Program-made: the position numbers and the translations under genes
Assembly: GCA_003219925.1 (NCBI GenBank)
Contig: QHQU01000071.1
Location: 1 to 8,379, forward strand
DNA: 8,379 nt
Origin: Verrucomicrobiota bacterium
Lineage (GTDB): Bacteria; Verrucomicrobiota; Verrucomicrobiia; Chthoniobacterales; UBA10450
Direction: 5' to 3'
Shown here: positions 5,980-8,379 of the stretch, in pieces
Numbering within the stretch: position 1 is the stretch's first letter
Layout of the letters: every line of letters starts with the position of its first letter
The notes under the pieces: generated by a model
What the model saw: only the letters and a program-made list of their open reading frames with translations
What the model was told of the DNA's origin: nothing
Database searches by the model: none

Positions 5980-6701
5980 TGCGGTTTGCCATTTTTAGCG
6001 ACATTCACGCAAATTTGGAGGCGCTGGAAGCAGTCCTGTCAGACGCGCGCGAACGGCACTGCACTCACTTCGTTTGTCTGGGTGATGTCGTCGGCTATAA
6101 CGCCAACCCGCGCGAGTGCGTCGAGATTGTGCGGGATTTGGATTGCCCGACGGTAAAAGGGAATCACGACGAGCAGGCGTCACAACCGGAAGCTTCCGGT
6201 GATTTCAATGAAATGGCTGAGCGCGCGATGACATGGACGCGGGCGCAACTGAGTGAGGAGGACCGCGAGTGGTTGCGCGATTTGCGCCTGCAGCGGCAGG
6301 TGCGCGATTTCACCATCGTTCACGCCACCCTCGATACTCCAGCGCAGTGGGGCTACGTCTTTCGCGATCTCGATGCCGCCGCCAGCTTCACTTATCAACA
6401 CACCGCCCTTTGTTTTTTTGGTCACACCCATATTCAATGCGCTTTTATTCGGGACGAGCGCGCCCGCCGCACTCAGCAGGAACAAATTCACGTCGAATTT
6501 GGCAAAAAATATTTTGTTAACGCCGGCAGTGTCGGCCAACCGCGTGATGGTGATTGGCGCGCCGCCTATTGCATCTACCACGCCGATGAAAATTTGATCG
6601 AGCAGCGTCGTGTTCGCTACGCGATCGACAAGGCCCGCAAAAAAATTATTGCGGCTGGGCTGCCGCGTCTGCTGGCCGACCGTCTTGCGCTCGGTCGCTG
6701 A
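5979..6701 (+). CDS. Calcineurin-like metallophosphoesterase (YfcE/MJ0936-like)
   Basis: A 240-residue cytoplasmic phosphoesterase with a two-metal active site. Motifs in order: FSDIHANLEAL (6-16; Asp8, His10), GDVVGYNANP (35-44; Asp36), KGNHDE (60-65; Asn62, His63), VHAT (114-117; His115), and GHTH (148-151). NAGSVGQPRDGD, followed by an AAYCIY strand, completes the fold. All metal ligands are present. The family includes phosphodiesterases and predicted dinucleotide phosphatases, and the substrate here cannot be told. The start is the ATG at 5979 because motif I sits directly after it; the frame stays open upstream to 5547, but that stretch overlaps the TPR-like gene in another frame and carries no domain. 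The start overlaps the preceding stop by one base (TGATG), so reinitiation is likely. The insert between motifs III and IV (66-113) is normal for this subfamily. Confidence 0.93.
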   Translation: MRFAIFSDIHANLEALEAVLSDARERHCTHFVCLGDVVGYNANPRECVEIVRDLDCPTVKGNHDEQASQPEASGDFNEMAERAMTWTRAQLSEEDREWLRDLRLQRQVRDFTIVHATLDTPAQWGYVFRDLDAAASFTYQHTALCFFGHTHIQCAFIRDERARRTQQEQIHVEFGKKYFVNAGSVGQPRDGDWRAAYCIYHADENLIEQRRVRYAIDKARKKIIAAGLPRLLADRLALGR

Positions 6702-6704
6702 GCC

Positions 6705-7685
6705 GTGCCGTCGAAAATTCTGATCATCAAACCGAGTTCACTGGGGGATGTGGTTCACACTTTGCCAGCGGTCGCGGCGATTCGTAATGCTAATTCCGAC
6801 GCCGAAATCACCTGGGTCATCAACCCGGAATGGGCGCCGTTGTTGCGGGGAAATCGCGACGTCGATCACGTTCACCTCTTTCCACGGGGTGAATTTCGAG
6901 GGTTCGGCGCACCCGCTCGTTTGTTTCCTTGGATTCGGGAAACGCGCCAGTTGCGACCGGATGTGGCGCTGGATTTCCAGGGGCTGTTCCGCAGTGCATT
7001 AATCGCCCGGATTAGCGGCGCAAAAGCAATTTTGGGAATGAGCGATGCCCGCGAAGGTTCGCGCCTTTTTTATACGCAGGTGGCGCGAGTCGATCGGCGG
7101 GAGCACGCCGTCGATCGCTATTTCAAGTTAGCCGAGTCGTCCGGCGCGGCTCTGCGCGATTTGCGTTTTGCGATTCCAACTGGGGATCAACCACGGCGTT
7201 TCGATGCTTTCCCCGCATTCGTTGTTCTCCATCCCTACGCCCGCGGACGCAATAAATCGATCGGAGCCAATGTGATTCTGGAATTTTGCCGCGCGCTCGC
7301 GCCCGCTCGCGTCGTGGTCGTCGGCAAATCCGGCCGAAGATTTCCGGCACCGGAGAATTGCGTGGATTTGACGAACCAGACTACGCTTCTGCAACTGGTC
7401 TGGCTTTTGCGCGCGGCTGCATTCGTCATCAGCGTCGATAGCGGCCCGATGCATGTGGCCGCGGCGGTGACCACGAATCTGGTTTCGATTCATACCTGGA
7501 CCGATCCACGCCGTGTCGGCCCTTATAATGACGCCGCGACAATTTGGAAAAACGGAAAGCTTTTTCGCGTCGCCGACCTCAAGTCCGCGACCGATCTCCG
7601 CAAGGGACGAAAGTTCCTGCGCGAAGACGTCGGGCCGATCGCAGATCTTGCCCTTCGGGCTCTGGCAAAACAGCCGCTGGTGTAA
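6705..7685 (+). CDS. Glycosyltransferase family 9, heptosyltransferase-like (WaaC type)
   Basis: 326 residues; probably transfers heptose from an ADP-heptose donor to the LPS inner core on the cytoplasmic face of the inner membrane. The N-terminus KILIIKPSSLGDVVHTLPAVAAIR (4-27) has the family's SLGD motif, with Asp15 at the position of the catalytic base of WaaC. LDFQGLFRSAL (89-99) and the C-terminal donor-site block FVISVDSGPMHVAAA (240-254) followed by HTWTDPRRVGPY (263-274) are diagnostic. HPYARGRNKS (176-185) aligns with the donor-binding Lys region. Length agrees with WaaC (about 320). The start is a GTG at 6705, forced because an in-frame TGA (6699-6701, stop of the phosphoesterase gene) lies one codon upstream. 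Whether it is heptosyltransferase I, II or a relative with another sugar cannot be settled, so no symbol is given. It is the last gene of the run and converges on ispD. Confidence 0.9.
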   Translation: MPSKILIIKPSSLGDVVHTLPAVAAIRNANSDAEITWVINPEWAPLLRGNRDVDHVHLFPRGEFRGFGAPARLFPWIRETRQLRPDVALDFQGLFRSALIARISGAKAILGMSDAREGSRLFYTQVARVDRREHAVDRYFKLAESSGAALRDLRFAIPTGDQPRRFDAFPAFVVLHPYARGRNKSIGANVILEFCRALAPARVVVVGKSGRRFPAPENCVDLTNQTTLLQLVWLLRAAAFVISVDSGPMHVAAAVTTNLVSIHTWTDPRRVGPYNDAATIWKNGKLFRVADLKSATDLRKGRKFLREDVGPIADLALRALAKQPLV

Positions 7686-7692
7686 ACTCCAG

Positions 7693-7716
7693 CCCTCGAC
7701 TTACGCTCGGGATGAC
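7693..7716 (-). repeat. Dispersed-repeat-like sequence at the end of ispD
   Basis: On the minus strand this 24-base stretch reads GTCATCCCGAGCG, then TAAGTCGAGGG. It closely matches a 'GTCATCCCGAGCGAAGTCGAGGG'-style dispersed repeat that I recall from many soil and environmental bacterial genomes (memory only). It has short outer arms CCC/GGG and a repeated CGAG. It straddles the ispD stop and fills most of the 15-base gap to the convergent GT9 gene. No T-run is present, so terminator activity is uncertain. Confidence 0.5.
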
Positions 7717-8379
7717 GAGTGGCGTTGCTTCAAAATGAACTCCGCAATCGGCAAGTCGCCGGCGTAGGTGATTTTCAAATTGTGATCCTGCGCTGGCACG
7801 ATCACTATGCTTCCGCCCGCGTGTTCAATCGCGGAAACTTCATCGGTGACGATCAGCGAATTGCTCCTGATACGTTCGTACGCCTCAAGCAGCGACGCTC
7901 GACGAAAAATCTGCGGCGTCTGCATCGCGAAAACATTTTGCCGATCGATCGAGCCGCTGACAACCTGATTTGCGTCGGCAAACTTGAGCGTGTCCGTGAT
8001 CGGCGCCGCCAAAACTGCCGCGCCATGTTTCCGCGCCGCCGAGAAGACGCGCTCGATTTCGCGGGGCGTAATCAACGGGCGCGCGGCATCGTGCACCGCC
8101 ACAAACTCCGAATTCTCGGCTAACTCTTTCAGCCCAGCCCGCACCGAATCCTGTCTCCGCTCACCTCCGCGAACCACTGCGCGGACTTTTATTCCGTCGG
8201 CCCGGTTGATCGCATCTTGGACGAGCTTGGGGTCCCGACAGACGACGATGATTTCGCTTACTGATTCCGCCTCTTCGAATGCCGCCAGCGCATGTTCAAG
8301 AACGGACCGGTCGCCGAGCTTTGAAAATAACTTATCGAAACCGACGCGCTTGCTGCTGCCGGCTGCGACGATGATGGCG
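7701..8379 (-). CDS. ispD: 2-C-methyl-D-erythritol 4-phosphate cytidylyltransferase (IspD), N-terminus just outside
   Basis: The third enzyme of the MEP isoprenoid pathway, making CDP-methylerythritol from MEP and CTP in the cytoplasm (EC 2.7.7.60). The frame is open from the window edge through 225 codons to TAA (7701-7703); the family averages about 230, so only a few N-terminal residues are missing. Numbering from the first visible codon: nucleotide loop AAGSSKRVGFDK (5-16) with the conserved Arg and Lys, GGERRQDSVRAGL (71-83), VHDAARPLIT (95-104), MQTPQIF, TDEVSAIEHAG, and NLKITYAGDLPIAE (200-213) with catalytic Lys202. The common 'PKQ' is 'FDK-L' here, so Pro and Gln are replaced but Lys is kept. 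A GTG start at 8177 would delete the nucleotide-binding loop and is rejected. The final six residues (HSSSRA) come largely from a repeat-like sequence. The gene is convergent with the GT9 gene. Confidence 0.95.
   Translation of the reverse strand, partial: AIIVAAGSSKRVGFDKLFSKLGDRSVLEHALAAFEEAESVSEIIVVCRDPKLVQDAINRADGIKVRAVVRGGERRQDSVRAGLKELAENSEFVAVHDAARPLITPREIERVFSAARKHGAAVLAAPITDTLKFADANQVVSGSIDRQNVFAMQTPQIFRRASLLEAYERIRSNSLIVTDEVSAIEHAGGSIVIVPAQDHNLKITYAGDLPIAEFILKQRHSSSRA

Noticed and set aside
7677..7692. CTGG/CCAG inverted repeat across the GT9 stop as a terminator
   Set aside because: It has a four-base stem with an eight-base loop and no T-run; too weak to call an intrinsic terminator.
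7719..8123. Plus-strand open frame of 134 codons opposite ispD
   Set aside because: It is antisense to intact IspD motifs and has no recognisable domain of its own.

Overview
The window looks like chromosomal DNA from a Gram-negative bacterium of moderately high GC. The best guess is the Verrucomicrobiota (Chthoniobacterales-like), and this is inference, not proof. The grounds are a heptosyltransferase-type glycosyltransferase (an LPS-type outer membrane), a lipoprotein and two other exported proteins, an IspD with the 'GFDKLF' form of the substrate loop, weak or absent Shine-Dalgarno sequences, and intergenic palindromes resembling dispersed repeats I associate with that phylum. There are no tRNA, rRNA, CRISPR, transposase or phage genes. 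Most of the window is ordinary housekeeping and envelope sequence.

Layout: (1) 1-1206, minus strand: enolase, complete at its N-terminus and missing about 25 C-terminal residues off the window edge. (2) 1207-1474: a divergent intergenic region holding three perfect palindromes with different arms but a shared TGRAA core, partly enclosed by a longer inverted repeat. (3) 1475-3221, plus strand: three exported proteins of unknown function. The first is helical with a signal peptide, the second is a small beta-rich secreted protein translationally coupled to it, and the third is a lipoprotein with an SH3-like domain and a Pro-rich tail. (4) 3268-7685, plus strand: a tightly packed run of six genes: acylphosphatase, ABC ATPase, ABC-2 type permease, membrane-anchored TPR-like protein, metallophosphoesterase and GT9 glycosyltransferase. 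Junctions are four-base ATGA overlaps, a TGATG overlap, and one in-frame TGA-GCC-GTG. (5) 7701-8379, minus strand: ispD, convergent with the GT9 gene. It is nearly complete, and its last codons and stop lie in a second type of dispersed-repeat-like sequence.

How the genes may work together: the ATPase and permease form an ABC-2 exporter. The next gene, a membrane-anchored helical-repeat protein, is probably an accessory subunit or part of the same envelope process. GT9 adds a sugar, probably heptose, to the LPS core, and IspD supplies the MEP isoprenoid pathway, which feeds lipid carriers. The acylphosphatase and phosphoesterase look like co-transcribed housekeeping enzymes. I see no clearly new defence or mobile system. 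The points most worth a second look are the palindrome family at 1327-1416, the uncharacterised exported pair at 1475-2715, the ABC-2/TPR-like module, and the repeat forming the end of ispD.
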